Source of the DNA: Tetragonia tetragonoides
Taxonomy: Eukaryota; Streptophyta; Magnoliopsida; Caryophyllales; Aizoaceae
DNA: 64,000 nucleotides
Reading direction: 5' to 3'
Assembly: GCA_038025085.1 (NCBI GenBank)
Contig: CM076141.1
Span: 23,932,501 to 23,996,500 of the forward strand
The notes below the pieces were generated by a model, which worked only from the letters and a program-made list of their open reading frames with translations, ran no database searches and was not told where the DNA came from. A program made the translations under genes and the position numbers. Positions 36,731 to 47,247 of this stretch are shown here, piece after piece (position 1 is the first letter of the stretch; every line of letters starts with the position of its first letter).

Positions 36731-39700
36731 AAAGCATCCAAATACTTTGTTTCCATTCATTTGAGTTTGAAACTACACCTAGGATGTTTACAAGTACAAA
36801 CAAGCTTCAACTCAAGCTTTTGAATGCATTTACGCGTTTTAAAAAGTCATACGAATAGGGTGAAAGAGATTTGAGTTCTTTTGTGTTGGAATTAAAAGAA
36901 AGCATCCAAATACTTTGTTTCCATTCATTTGAGTCTGAAACTACACCTAGGATGTTTACAAGTACAAACAAGCTTCAACTCAAGCTTTTGATTGCATTTA
37001 CACGTCTTAAAAGGTCATACGAATAGGGTGAAAGCGATTTGAGTTCTTTTGTTTTGTATATTAAGAGAAAGCATCCAAATACTTTGTTTGCATTCATTTG
37101 AGTGTGAAACTACACCTAGGATATTTACAAGTACAAACAAGCTTCAACTGAAGCTTTTGATTGCATTTACGCGTTTTCAAAAGCTCATACGAATAGGGTG
37201 AAAGATGCTTGAGTTCTTTTGTGTTGTATATTAAGAGAAAGCATCCAAATACTTTGTTTCCATTCATTTGAATTTGAAACTACACCTAGGATGTTTACAA
37301 GTACAAACAAGCTTCAACTCAAGCTCATACGAGGAGGGTGAAAGAGATTTGAGTTCTTTTGTGCTGTATATTAAGAGAAAGCATCCAAATACTTTGTTTG
37401 CATTCATTTGAGTGTGAAACTACACCTAGGATGTTTACAAGTACAAACAAGCTTCAACTCAAGCTTTTGAATGCATTTACGCGTTTTAACAGCTATTACG
37501 ACTAGGGTGAAAGAAATTGAGTTCTTTTGTGTTGTATATTAAGCGAAATTATCCTAATACTTTGTTTGCATTCATTTGAGTGTAAAGTAACACCAGGGAT
37601 GTTTACAGGTACAAACTAGCTTCAACTCAAGCTTTTGAATGCATTTACGCGTTTAACAGCTCCTACGACTAGGGTGATAGAATTTAAGTTCTTTTGTGTT
37701 GTAATTAAGAGAAAGCATCCAAATGTTTTGTTTGCATTCATTTGAGTATGAAACTAGTCCAAGAATGTTTTAAAGTACAAACAAGCTTCAACTCAAGCTT
37801 TTGAATGCATTTACGCGTTTTAAAAGCTCATAAGAGTAGGGTGAAAGAGATTTGAGTTCTTTTGTGTTGCATATTAAGAGAAAGCATCCAAATACTTTGC
37901 GTGCATTCATTTGAGTGTGAAACTACAACTAGGATGTTTACAAGTACAAACATGCTTCAATTCAAGCTATTAAATGCATTTACGCGTTTTAACAGCTCAT
38001 ACGACTAGGGTGATAGAATTTGAGTTCTTTTGTGTTGTATATTAAGAGAAATCACCCAAATGTGTTGTTTTCATTCATTTGAGTAAGAAAATACACCAAG
38101 AATGTTTTAAAGTACAAACAAGCTTCAACTCAAGCTTTTGAATGCATTTACGCGTTTTAAAAGTTCATACGAGTAGGGTGAAAGAGATTTAAGTTCTTTT
38201 GTGTTGTATTATTAAGAGAAAGCATCCAAATACTTTGTTTGCATTCGTTTGAGTGTGAAACTACACCTAGGTTGTTTACAAGTACAAACATGCTTCAACT
38301 CAAGCTTTTGAATGCATTTACGCGTTTTAAAAGTTCATACGAGTAGGGTGAAAGAGATTTAAGTTCTTTTGTGTTGTATATTAAGAGAAAGCATACAAAT
38401 ACTTTGTTTGCATTCATTTGAGTGTGAAATTACACCTAGGTTGTTTACAAGTACAAACATGCTTCAACTCAAGCTTTTCAATGCATTTAAGCGTTTTAAC
38501 AGCTCCTACGACTAGGGTAACAGAATTTGAGTTCTTTTGTGTTGTGTATTAAGAGAAAGCATCCAAATACTTTGTTTGCATTAATTTGAGGGTGAAATTA
38601 CACCTTGGATTTTTACAAGAACAAACAAGCTTCAACTCAAGCTTTTGAATGCCTTTACGCGTTTTAACAGCTCTTACGACTAGGGTGATAGAATTTGAGT
38701 TCTTTTGTGTTGTAATTAAGAAAAAGCACCCAAATGTTTTGTTTGCATTCATTTGAGTATGAAACTACTCCAAGAATGTTTTAAAGTACAAACAAGCTTC
38801 AACTCAAGCTTTTGAATGCATTTACGCGTTTTAAAAGCTGATACGAGTAGGGTGAAAGAGATTTGAGTTCTTTTGTGTTGTATATTAAGGGAAAGCATCC
38901 AAATACTTTGTTTGCATTCATTTGAGTGTGAAACTATACCTAGGATGTTTACAAGTACAAACATGGTTCAAATCAAGCTTTTGAATGCATTTACGCGTTT
39001 TAACAGCTCATGCGACTAGGGTGACAGAATTTGAGTTCTTTTGTGTTGTATATTAAGAGAAAGCATCCAAATACTTTGTTTGCATTCATTTGAGGGTGAA
39101 ATTACACCTTGGATGTTTACAAGTACAAACAAGCTTCAACTCAAGCTTTTGAATGCATTTACGTGTTTTAAAAGCTCATACGAATACGGTGACAGAATTT
39201 GAGTTCATTGTGTTGTATATTAAGAGAAAGCATCCAAATACTTTGTTTGCATTCATTTGAGTGTGAAATTACACCTAGGATCTTTACAAGTACAAACAAG
39301 CTTTTGAATGCATTTACGCGTTTTAACAGCTCAAACGACTAGGGTGACAGAATTTGAGTTCTTTTGTGTTGTATATTAAAAGAAAGCTCCCAGATGTGCT
39401 GTTTGCATTCATTTGAGTAAGAAAACACACCAAGAATGTTTTAAAGTACAAACAAGCTTCAACTTAAGCTTTTGAATGCATTTACGCGTTTTAAAAGTTC
39501 ATACGAGTAGGGTGAAAGAGATTTAAGTTCTTTAATGTTGTATATTAAGAGAAAGCATCCAAATACTTTGTTTGCATTCATTTGAATGTGAAACTACAAC
39601 TAGGTTGGTTACAAGTACAGACAATCTTCACCCCAAACTTTTGAATGCATTTTTCGCGTTTTAACAGCTCTTACGACTAGGGTGATAGAAATTGAGTTCT

Positions 39701-40407
39701 TTTGTGATGTATATTAAGCAAAAGTATCCAAATACATTGTTTGCATTCATTTGAGTGTGAAACTACACCTAGATGTTTAAAAGTACAGACAAGCTTCAAC
39801 CCAAGCTTTTGAATGCATTTTTCGCGTTTTAACAGCTCTTACGACTAGGGTGATAGAAATTGATTTCTTTTGTGATGTATATTAAGCGAAAGTATCCAAA
39901 TACTTTGTTTGCATTCATTTGAGTATGAAACTACACCAAGAATGTGTTAAAGTACAAACAAACTTCAACTCAAGCTTTTGAATACAATTACGCGTTTTAA
40001 AAGCTCATACGAGTAGGGTGAAAGAGATTTGAGTTCTCTTGTGTAGTATTCTAAGAGAAAGCATCCAAATACTTTGTTTGCATTCATTTGAGTGTGAAAC
40101 TACACCTGGAATGTTTACAAGTACAAACAAGCTTCAACTCAAGCTTCTGAATGCATTTACTTGTCTTAAAAGCTCATACGAGTAGGGTGAAAGAGATTTG
40201 AGTTCTTTTCTGTTGTATATTAAGAGAAAGCATCCAAATACTTTGTTTGCATTCATTTGAATGTGAAACTACACCTAGGATGTTTACAAGTACAAACAAG
40301 CTTCAACTCAAGCTTTTGAATGCATTTACGCGTTTTAAAAGCTCTTACGAGTAGGGTGAAAGAGATTTGAGTTCTTTTGTGATGTATATTAAGGGAAAGT
40401 ATCCGAG

Positions 40408-40447
40408 AATGGATTTACGCGTTTTATAATGGATTTACGCGTTTTAA
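40408..40447 (+). repeat. 20-bp tandem duplication in a cut monomer
   Basis: AATGGATTTACGCGTTTTA occurs twice with a 20-bp period inside a monomer that breaks off at GGGAAAGTATCC. It is a short slippage or template-switch scar. Confidence 0.75.
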
Positions 40448-40631
40448 CAGCTCTTACGACTAGGGTGATAGAATTTGAGTTCATTTGTGTTGTATAGTAA
40501 GAGAAAGCACGCAAATGTTTTGTTTGCATTCATTTAAGTGTGAAACTACACCAAGAATGTTTTAAAGTACAAACAAGCTTCATCTCAAGCTTTTGAATGC
40601 ATTTACGCGTTTTAAAAGCTCATATGAGTAG

Positions 40632-41417
40632 TGATGCGTTAGCATCAGGTCATCAAGCTACTAGCGTGAGCATTAATGCATTAATCATGACATTTGGGAC
40701 TCTCTCACGTTTGAATGGTGATAATTCTGGTCCTAGAGGTCTTAGTGTCCTTTTGGCCACTTAATCTAGGTTATGTCCGTATAAGATTAGTCCGTACAAA
40801 TAAGCATTTGTGATTAGTGTTAATTATAGTGCACCCTGCATGTAATTAGCGTAATTAACAAATGTAATTTGTTGTTATTTGAATTCCCTAAGTAGTTGCT
40901 GAGTAAGGCGCGCCTAAGAGCACATGGGGTAGGTAAGGATGAAGAATGAGGCTCCTTACAGCTCACCCATATTTGTCCTTATGCAAGGACAAGCAACACC
41001 TGTCAAGTGGTCCAAAACGGAAGGAAATGCGCTCCAAATTGTACTGCACGTATTTGGCTCATTTGTGGGCAAAATACTGAAGTTTCAAATTGCTTGGGCA
41101 CTACTCTTGGACAGCTCACCCTTTCTAGAGTATTCCTAGGTTATTAGGGCACATTTGTGACCCCTATAAATATGTAAGAACAGCTGATGTAAAAGGCACT
41201 TGATTTTGAATGAAAAATACACGGCTACTGCCTTCTTACAAACCTTGCGTTCTTTACAATAATCTTAGGGTTTTTTTGGTGAGGAAGTAGTAATCCTTTA
41301 TCCATAGCTTGGTGGTTTAATCTTTTATAGCTTTGGTGGTGATACTCATTATCCTTTCTTCTCTTAATCTTCTGTTTTTGTTTACAAATTGCTAAGGTTG
41401 TAATTGCAAACGTATCA
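40632..41417 (+). repeat. TE-A 5' LTR
   Basis: About 786 bp, from TGATGCGTTAGCATCAGG to ACGTATCA. The first roughly 550 bp (U3) are close to those of the TE-B LTRs. The R/U5 part after about 41,225 is much more divergent and shorter. The 3' end reads CGTATCA instead of CGCATCA. No matching 3' LTR exists in the window, so no age can be given. Confidence 0.88.
41165..41172 (+). promoter_or_regulatory. LTR TATA box (TE-A)
   Basis: TATAAATA within CCCCTATAAATATGTAA, the same context as in the other LTRs. Confidence 0.6.
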
Positions 41418-41419
41418 TT

Positions 41420-41431
41420 TGGTATCAGAGC
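41420..41431 (+). other. TE-A primer binding site (tRNA-iMet)
   Basis: TGGTATCAGAGC two bases after the LTR end: an exact match to the plant initiator-Met tRNA primer site. Confidence 0.92.
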
Positions 41432-41584
41432 ATAGGTTTAACCTTAGCACCATTTTATCTCATCAAATTTCTCTCCTTTTTTGTCTTAATCACGTCCAAA
41501 GTTCCTATCTTTGAGTCACAAAAGAACCCATTTACAGCCCAATCACAATTCCTAGCTTAAACACAACCAAACTCACAAACAACC

Positions 41585-42443
41585 ATGGATGATGAACAAA
41601 TACCCAGAAATTTAACTCTTGAGCAAGCTAAAGAGCTTAGGAGAGAAAGGGAGATGCGTGAGGTTAAGGAACAACTTAACAACCTCACTCAACAAATGAC
41701 TGATTTTCTCAACATTGGTAGAGGTAGACACCGTGGTCGAGGTGATGATGATGGTTCTCTTAGTCCAAGGAGAAAAGATGAGCAATGGGGTGATTTAAAG
41801 TTTGAACCCCCTGATTTTGATGGTGGTACAAACCCAGATGACTATTTAGAGTGGGAGCAACAAATGGGTAGATTGTTTGATACCAAGGGGCATAGTGAGG
41901 AAAAGAGTTTCAAAGTTGCTGTTTTGAAGCTCAAGAAGTATGTTTCTTTGTGGTATGAAAGCATGAAACTACAAAGAGAGCGTGAGGGTAAATCTAGGGT
42001 GCGTTCATGGCCCAAGCTTAAGAAAATCATGCACAATGCTTTGTGCCCCCTTCCCATACTCAAGATCTCTACCTCAAGCTCACAAATTTCAGTCAAGGAA
42101 CTCTAAGTGTAGCAGATTACATTAGAGATTTCGAGCAACTACAAATCAGAACCGGCATTGTAGAGGATCCACAACTCTCAATTGCGCGTTTTATTTCTGG
42201 TTTAGACACCAATATTGGTAATAGAGTTGAAGTACAGCCTTTTTGGTCCCTAGATGATGTATACAAGTTGGCTTTGAAGATTGAAAAGCAAGAGAAAGCC
42301 AAGAAACCAGCAGCAAAGCCCTCATTTAGGAGGTTTACTCCTCGGGTAGAAAGTTCTTCTAAAGGGAGCGAAAATGACAAAAGGTTTCCTAGAGATCCTA
42401 AGTCCAACAAGGATGCTCTTAGACCATCTCTCTCTAGGAAATG
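41585..42443 (+). pseudogene. gag: TE-A gag, N-terminal part, frameshifted
   Basis: The ATG at 41,585 (ACAACCATGG context) opens a frame to 42,106. Residues about 14-45 form a charged, probably coiled helix (EQAKELRREREMREVKEQL), then an Arg/Gly and acidic stretch (46-58). The Gag core starts at FEPPDFDGGTNPDDYLEW (73-90) and includes SLWYESMKLQRERE (121-134). At about 42,030-42,056 the coding sense moves to another frame, which carries the Gag continuation (QDLYLKLTNFSQGTLSVADY, then an FISGL segment) and a basic Lys/Pro-rich linker up to 42,443. There TE-B splits the codons of the zinc knuckle. Gag normally builds the particle and binds RNA. Frameshift and insertion make this copy dead. Confidence 0.85.
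42439..42443. repeat. TSD of TE-B, left copy (AAATG)
   Basis: AAATG before the TG end of TE-B, repeated at 49,623-49,627 after its CA end. Removing TE-B and one copy restores an open gag frame across the CCHC knuckle. Confidence 0.95.
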
Positions 42444-42577
42444 TGATGCGTTGGCATCAAGCTCCTCTCTTCACTTAAGTGCCATACAATCTGTTCTTGG
42501 TCCATCAATGATACTATCATGTTCTATGGCACTCTTTAATGGTCCTAGGGGCCTTAATGTCCTTTCAATGGCATTAA
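42444..42577 (+). repeat. Extra 134-bp LTR head in TE-B 5' LTR
   Basis: Begins TGATGCGTTGGCATCAAGC and ends in GGTCCTAGGGGCCTTAATG...CATTAA. The next segment has the parallel motifs TGATGCGTTAGCATCAGG and GGTCCTAGAGGTCTTAGTG...CACTTAA. So it is a diverged copy of the U3 start, probably from a sister family. Confidence 0.85.
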
Positions 42578-43110
42578 TGATGCGTTAGCATCAGGTCATC
42601 AAGTTACGAGCGTGAACATTAATGCATTAATCATGGCATTTGGGACTCTCTCACGTTTGAATGGTGATAATTCTGGTCCTAGAGGTCTTAGTGTCCTTTT
42701 GGCCACTTAATCTAGGTTATGTCCGTACAAGATTAATCCGTACAAATAAGCATTTGTGATTAGTGTTAGTTATAGTGCACCCTGCATGTAATTAGCATAA
42801 TTAACAAATGTAATTAGTTGTTATTTGAATTCCCTAAGTAGTTGCTGAGTAAGGCGCGCCTAAGAGCACATGGGGCAGGTAAGGATGAAGAATGAGGCTC
42901 CTTACAGCTCACCCACGTTTGTCCTTATGCAAGGACAAGCAACAGCTGTCAAGTGGTCCAAAACGGAAGGAAATGCGCTCCAAATTGTACTGCACGTATT
43001 TGGCTCATTTCTGGGCAAAATACTGAAGTTTCATTTTGCTTGGGCACTACTCTTGGACAGCTCACCCTTTCTAGAGTATTCTTAGGTTATTAGGGCACAT
43101 TTGTGACCCC

Positions 43111-43118
43111 TATAAATA
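43111..43118 (+). promoter_or_regulatory. LTR TATA box (TE-B 5' LTR)
   Basis: TATAAATA within CCCCTATAAATATGTAA. It would drive the TE-B transcript. Confidence 0.6.
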
Positions 43119-43434
43119 TGTAAGAACAGCTGATGTAAAAGGCACTGGATGATGAATGAAAATATGAAATGGCTGCTGCCTTTTGCTTACAAACCTTGTT
43201 GTTCTTTATAATGTCCTTAGGGATATTTGGTGAAACAAGTAGTATCCTTTAGCCTTGACTTGGTGGTTAAATCCTTTATAGTCTTGGTGGTGGTGCTATC
43301 TATCCTCCCTCTTCTTATTTTTCGTTTCATTTACTTTGTTTTCAATCTTTATAATCACAAAACAAACAAAATATTATCAAAATACCCATTGTTCGAAAAC
43401 GAGCTAAAACCTTCAGTTTTGCTAACGCATCAGT

Positions 43435-43446
43435 TGGTATCAGAGC
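43435..43446 (+). other. TE-B primer binding site (tRNA-iMet)
   Basis: TGGTATCAGAGC two bases after the CGCATCA end of the 5' LTR: exact initiator-Met primer site. Confidence 0.93.
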
Positions 43447-44039
43447 TTTGGTTTTCTTAGCTCGTTAATTAAGAGGTTCTTCTTCATTGAAGAGTCCTCT
43501 TTCACCTGGTTTTGGTTTCAAGGAAAAAGGTTGAGATTTGGGTACTCAAGTAAGTATTTTCCCTCGGTGACTCCTGCTGGACGTGCGATTGGGCCAAGCT
43601 GAGGATCTTTGTTTTTGGAGGCATTTCAAAAGGTAAAGGTGTCAACTTTGATACTTTTCTGAGTTCCTTAGACATTTATCTTTCGGAATATCTTGGTGGT
43701 TTTGCTTAAATCGTTGTGGGTTGGAGCAGTTTATTGTGAGAAGTTGCTATATGTGCTGAGCGTGAACTAGGATCTTGTTTGTTGTGTTGCTTGTTTGTTC
43801 TGGATTTTACCTGCATATTTGTGGTGAACCTTAAGGGATTTCTAACTGGTTATCTTATTTGGGGTTCTATCGTTATTGTCCAAGTGGTTTGAAGTTGAAA
43901 GGTTGAGTCTTTGGCCTTCATTTGTGCTCAAACATTTTGTTGGTCTTGCTGGAATACAACCAGGAGTCATTTTGGCGTTTTGTTAATATCTCAAGATCTA
44001 GAGATCCATTTTATGCCTTTCTTGGTCCTGTAGACTCCT
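43447..44039 (+). other. TE-B leader, first part
   Basis: Untranslated leader similar to that of TE-1 (minus strand, 28,9xx-29,509). Its last 94 bp (43,946-44,039) are repeated at 47,154-47,247 on the far side of the insert. No gene seen. Confidence 0.75.
43946..44039 (+). repeat. 94-bp direct duplication, left copy
   Basis: Runs from TTGCTGGAATACAACC to CTGTAGACTCCT, matching 47,154-47,247 base for base as far as I can see. It flanks the 3.1-kb insert like an oversized target duplication. Confidence 0.92.
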
Positions 44040-44050
44040 AAGAACACCCT

Positions 44051-44853
44051 GATGGCGGTTCTTGCACCAATGTGGCGTCTACTCTCATGGTGGAAAAGCT
44101 TGGATTGACCACCAAAGAACACCCTCATCCTTATTCCTTGCAATGGTTAGAGAAGGGAAGCAAAGCCAAGGTAACGAAACAAGTCACAATCCCTTTTTCG
44201 ATTGGAAAAGTATACAATGATGAGATTTTGTGTGATGTGATCCCCATGGATGCTTGTCATTTGCTGTTAGGTAGACCTTGGTTATATGATAGAAGAGTAA
44301 TGCATGATGGCTTTAGAAATATTTACTCTTTTGAGGTTCATGGAAAGAAAATTAATTTGCAACCCGCAAAATTGTCTTTATGTGGGGGAACGCAAGTTGG
44401 GGAGGGTTCTTCAGTTTCTAACTCATCAAAGCATGCTATGATTGTTAAAGGTGTTGATTTAGAGTATGAAATGGTGCATGGAAATGTTGTTTATATGCTG
44501 GTTTTGCTTGGGGAGAATGAGAACATTGTTGGAAAGCCTTTACATGCGTTAATGCAACCTTTCTTGAGAAGTATGTCGACGTGTTCCCATCTGAATTTCC
44601 CCCTGGTTTGCCACCCATTAGGGGCATAGAGCATCAAATAGACTTTTTTCGGGGAGCCTCACTTCCTAAAAAAGCAGCTTATAGGTGTAATCCCCAAGAG
44701 ACTAAGGAGTTACAACGTCAAGTAGAGCAGTTACTTGATAGGGGATACATTAGAGAGAGCATGAGTCCTTGTAGTGTACCAGCTCTCCTTGTGCCAAAAA
44801 AGGATGGAAGCATGAGAATGTGTGTTGATGTCCGTTCAATTAACAACATTAAG
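44051..44853 (+). pseudogene. pol: Copied TE-A protease/RT-start fragment
   Basis: Duplicate of 49,911-50,713. It begins at the protease active-site codons (GGSCTNVAS), runs through a hydrophobic CHLLLGRPWLYDRR segment typical of plant Ty3/gypsy aspartic protease, and enters RT (LPPIRGIEHQIDFF, then VPALLVPKKDGSM). The RT part lies in a different frame from the protease part; the shift, near 44,550-44,570, is shared with the other copy and so predates the duplication. It stops shortly after the VDVRSINN motif, where the satellite ATACTTTGTTTCC begins. With no start, no LTR and most of RT missing, it is non-functional. Confidence 0.88.
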
Positions 44854-47153
44854 ATACTTTGTTTCCATTCATTTGAGTTTGAAACTACACCTAGGATGTT
44901 TACAAGTACAAACAAGCTTCAACTCAAGCTTTTGAATGCATTTACGCATTTTAAAGCCTCATACGAGTAGGGTGAAAGAGATTTGAGTTCTTTTGTGTTG
45001 TATATTAAGAGAAAGCATCCAAATACTTTGTTTGCATTCATTTGAGGGTGAAACTACACCTAGGATGTTTACAAGTACAAACAAGCTTCAACTCAAGCTT
45101 TTGAATGCATTTACTCGTTTTAAAAGCTCATACGAGTAGGGTGAAAGAGATTTGATTTCTTTTGTGTTGTATATTAAGAGAAAGCACCCAAATGTTTTGT
45201 TTGCAATCTTTTGAGCATGAAACTACACCAAGAATGTGTTAAATTACAAACAAGCATCAACTCAAGCTTTTGAATGCATTTACGCGTTTTAAAAGCTCAT
45301 ACGAGTAGGGTGAAAGAGATTTGAGTTCTATTGTGTTGTATATTAAGAGAAAGCATCCAAATACTTTATTTGCATTCATTTGAGTGTGAAACTACACCTA
45401 GGATGTTTACAAGTACAAACAAGCTTCAACTCATGCTTTTGAATGCATTTACACGTTTTAAAAGCTCATACGAATAGGGTGAAAGAAATTTGAGTTCTTT
45501 TGTGTTGTATATTAAGAGAAAGCATCCAAATACTTTGTTTGCATTCACTTGAGTGTGAAACTACACCTGGGATGTTTACATGTACAAACAAGCTTCAACT
45601 CAAGCTTTTGAATGTATTTACTCGTTTTAAAAGCTCATGCGAGTAGGGTGAAATAGATTTGATTTCTTTTGTGTTGTTTATTAAGAGAAAGCACCCAAAT
45701 ATTTTGTTTGCAATCTTTTGAGTATGAAACTACACCAAGAATGTGTTAAATTACAAACAAGCATCAACTCAAGCTTTTGAATGCATTTACGCGTTTTAAA
45801 CGCTCATACGAATAGGGTGAAAGAGATTTGAGTTCTTTTCTGTTGTATATTAAGAGAAAGCATCCAAATACTTTGTTTCCATTCATTTGAGTTTGAAACT
45901 ACACCTAGGATGTTTACAAGTACAAACAAGCTTCAACTCAAGCTATTGAATGCATTTACACGTTTTAAAAGCTCATACGAATAGGGTGAAAGAAATTTGA
46001 GTTCTTTTGTGTTGTATATTAAGAGAAAGCATCCAAATACTTTGTTTGCATTCAATTGAGTGTGAAACTAGACCTAGGATATTTACAAGTACAATCAAGC
46101 TTTTGATTGCATTTACGCGTTTTAAAAGCTCATACGAATAGGGTGAAAGAGAATTGAGTTCTTTTGTGTTGTATATTAAGAGAAAGCATCCAAATACTTT
46201 GTTTGCATTCATTTGAGTGTGAAACTACACCTAGGATGTTTACAAGTACAAACAAGCTTCAACTCAAGCTTTTGAATGCATTTACACGTTTTAAAAGCTC
46301 ATACAAATAGGGTGAAAGAGATTTGAGTTCTTTTGTGTTGTATATTAAGAGAAAGCATCCAAATGCTTTGTTTGCATTCATTTGAGTGTGAAACTACACC
46401 TAGGATATTTACAAGCACAAACAAGCTTCAACTCAAGCTTTTGATTGCATTTACGCGTTTTAAAAGCTCATACGAATAGGGTGAAAGAGATTTGAGTTCT
46501 TTTGTGTTGTATATTAAGAGAAAGCATCCAAATACTTTGTTTGCATTCATTTGAGTGTGAAACTACACCTGGGATGTTTACAACTTCAAACAAGCTTCAA
46601 CTCAAGCTTTTAATTGCATTTACACGTTTTATAAGCTCAAACGAATAGGGTGAAAGAGATTTGAGTTCTTTTTTGTTGTATATTAAGAGAAAGTATCCAA
46701 ATAGTTTGTTTGCATTCATTTGAGTGTGAAACTACACCTAGGATATTTACAAGTTCAAACAAGCTTCAACTCAAGCTTTTGATTGCATTTACGCGTTTTA
46801 AAAGCTCATACGAATAGGGTGAAAGAGATTTGAGTTCTTTTGTGTTTTATATTAATAGAAAGCATCCAAATACTTTGTTTGCATTCATTTGAGTGTGAAA
46901 CTACACCTAGGATGTTTACAAGTACAAACAAGCTTCAACTCATACTTTTGAATGCATTTACACGTTTTAAAAGCTCATACAAATAGGGTGAAAGAGATTT
47001 GAGTTCTTTTGTGTTGTATATTAAGAGAAAGCATCCAAATACTTTGTTTGCATTCACTTGAGTGTTGCTGGAATACAAATACTTTGTTTGCATTCACTTG
47101 AGTATTTGTTTGCATCCAAATACTTTGTTTGCATTCACTTGGGTGAAAGAGAT
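44854..47153 (+). repeat. 169-bp satellite inside TE-B
   Basis: About 13.5 monomers in '+' orientation, collinear with 50,714 to about 52,610 apart from one extra monomer. Types with GCAATCTTTTGAGCATG and CAAGCATCAACTC appear in both copies. The end, 47,061-47,153, is scrambled. No gene. Confidence 0.92.
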
Positions 47154-47158
47154 TTGCT
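47061..47158 (+). other. Scrambled junction with short templated pieces
   Basis: A satellite end (CATTCACTTGAGTG) is followed by TTGCTGGAATACAA from the TE-B leader (47,065-47,078). The sequence then returns to satellite, repeats ACTTTGTTTGCATTCACTTG twice more with other scraps, and finally enters the leader again at TTGCTGGAATAC (47,154). Several template jumps in under 100 bp. Confidence 0.85.
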
Positions 47159-47247
47159 GGAATACAACCAGGAGTCATTTTGGCGTTTTGTTAATATCTC
47201 AAGATCTAGAGATCCATTTTATGCCTTTCTTGGTCCTGTAGACTCCT
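47154..47247 (+). repeat. 94-bp direct duplication, right copy
   Basis: Matches 43,946-44,039. The leader continues normally after it (GAGACCTTATACTAC, as in TE-1 near 28,905). Confidence 0.92.

Larger units (their letters stand above)
31641..40631 (+). repeat. 169-bp satellite, divergent array
   Basis: About 53 monomers in '+' orientation, clearly more divergent than the left block. The ACGCGT core is often ACACGT or ATGCGT, many monomers read TTTCCATTCATTTG, and small indels are common. Irregular pieces occur at 31,988-32,105 (partial monomers), 37,321-37,325 (28-bp deletion) and 40,405-40,450 (20-bp duplication). No gene; the ORF at 35,805-36,011 is satellite. Confidence 0.93.
40632..42443 (+). 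mobile_element. TE-A, left part (CRM-like Ty3/gypsy element)
   Basis: 5' LTR, PBS, leader and N-terminal two thirds of gag. The element is interrupted at 42,444 by TE-B and resumes at 49,628 with the rest of gag, then protease and the start of RT, to about 50,713, where satellite cuts it. Integrase, RNase H, most of RT and the 3' LTR are absent. The RT start, the TGATG...CATCA LTR ends, the iMet PBS and the centromeric site fit the CRM chromovirus lineage; the chromodomain or CR motif that would settle it is missing. Not capable of moving. Confidence 0.85.
42444..43432 (+). repeat. TE-B 5' LTR (chimeric)
   Basis: 989 bp. The first 134 bp (to 42,577) are a diverged duplicate of the LTR head. 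At 42,578 a second TGATGCGTTAGCATC start follows and runs as a normal 855-bp LTR of this group. TATA box at 43,111. Near-identical to 48,634-49,622. Confidence 0.93.
44040..47153 (+). other. 3.1-kb insert in TE-B leader: copied TE-A pol plus satellite
   Basis: Starts with an 11-bp scrap (AAGAACACCCT, 44,040-44,050), then copies 49,911-50,713 of TE-A and the satellite that follows it (offset 5860 bp, becoming 5691 bp after one monomer difference near 45,850-46,020). Collinearity ends at about 46,920. The last part is satellite with scrambled pieces at 47,061-47,158. The two TE-A copies differ at about four positions in 0.8 kb. It is not a transposon: there are no terminal repeats. Confidence 0.85.

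Noticed and set aside
41842..42410. Antisense ORFs opposite TE-A gag (41,842-42,096 and 42,117-42,410)
   Set aside because: Shadows of the gag coding frames, with no similarity of their own.
42870..43085. 66-71-codon ORF (MKNEAPYSSP...) in the U3 of several LTRs (29,872 minus, 40,939, 42,870, 49,060)
   Set aside because: It lies upstream of the TATA box, ends at the same place only because the LTRs are related, and is broken in the TE-1 3' LTR. Most likely shared non-coding sequence.
43227..43460. Hydrophobic ORF (MVKQVVSFS...) in the R/U5 of the TE-1 and TE-B LTRs
   Set aside because: It resembles a membrane segment, but the frame covers U5 and runs into PBS or unrelated flanks, and it is absent from TE-A. 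The T-rich strand explains the hydrophobic residues.
44051..44853. TE-B carrying its own pol
   Set aside because: The protease/RT piece is a copy of the TE-A segment at 49,911-50,713, has no link to the TE-B gag frame, and lies inside an insert flanked by a 94-bp duplication.
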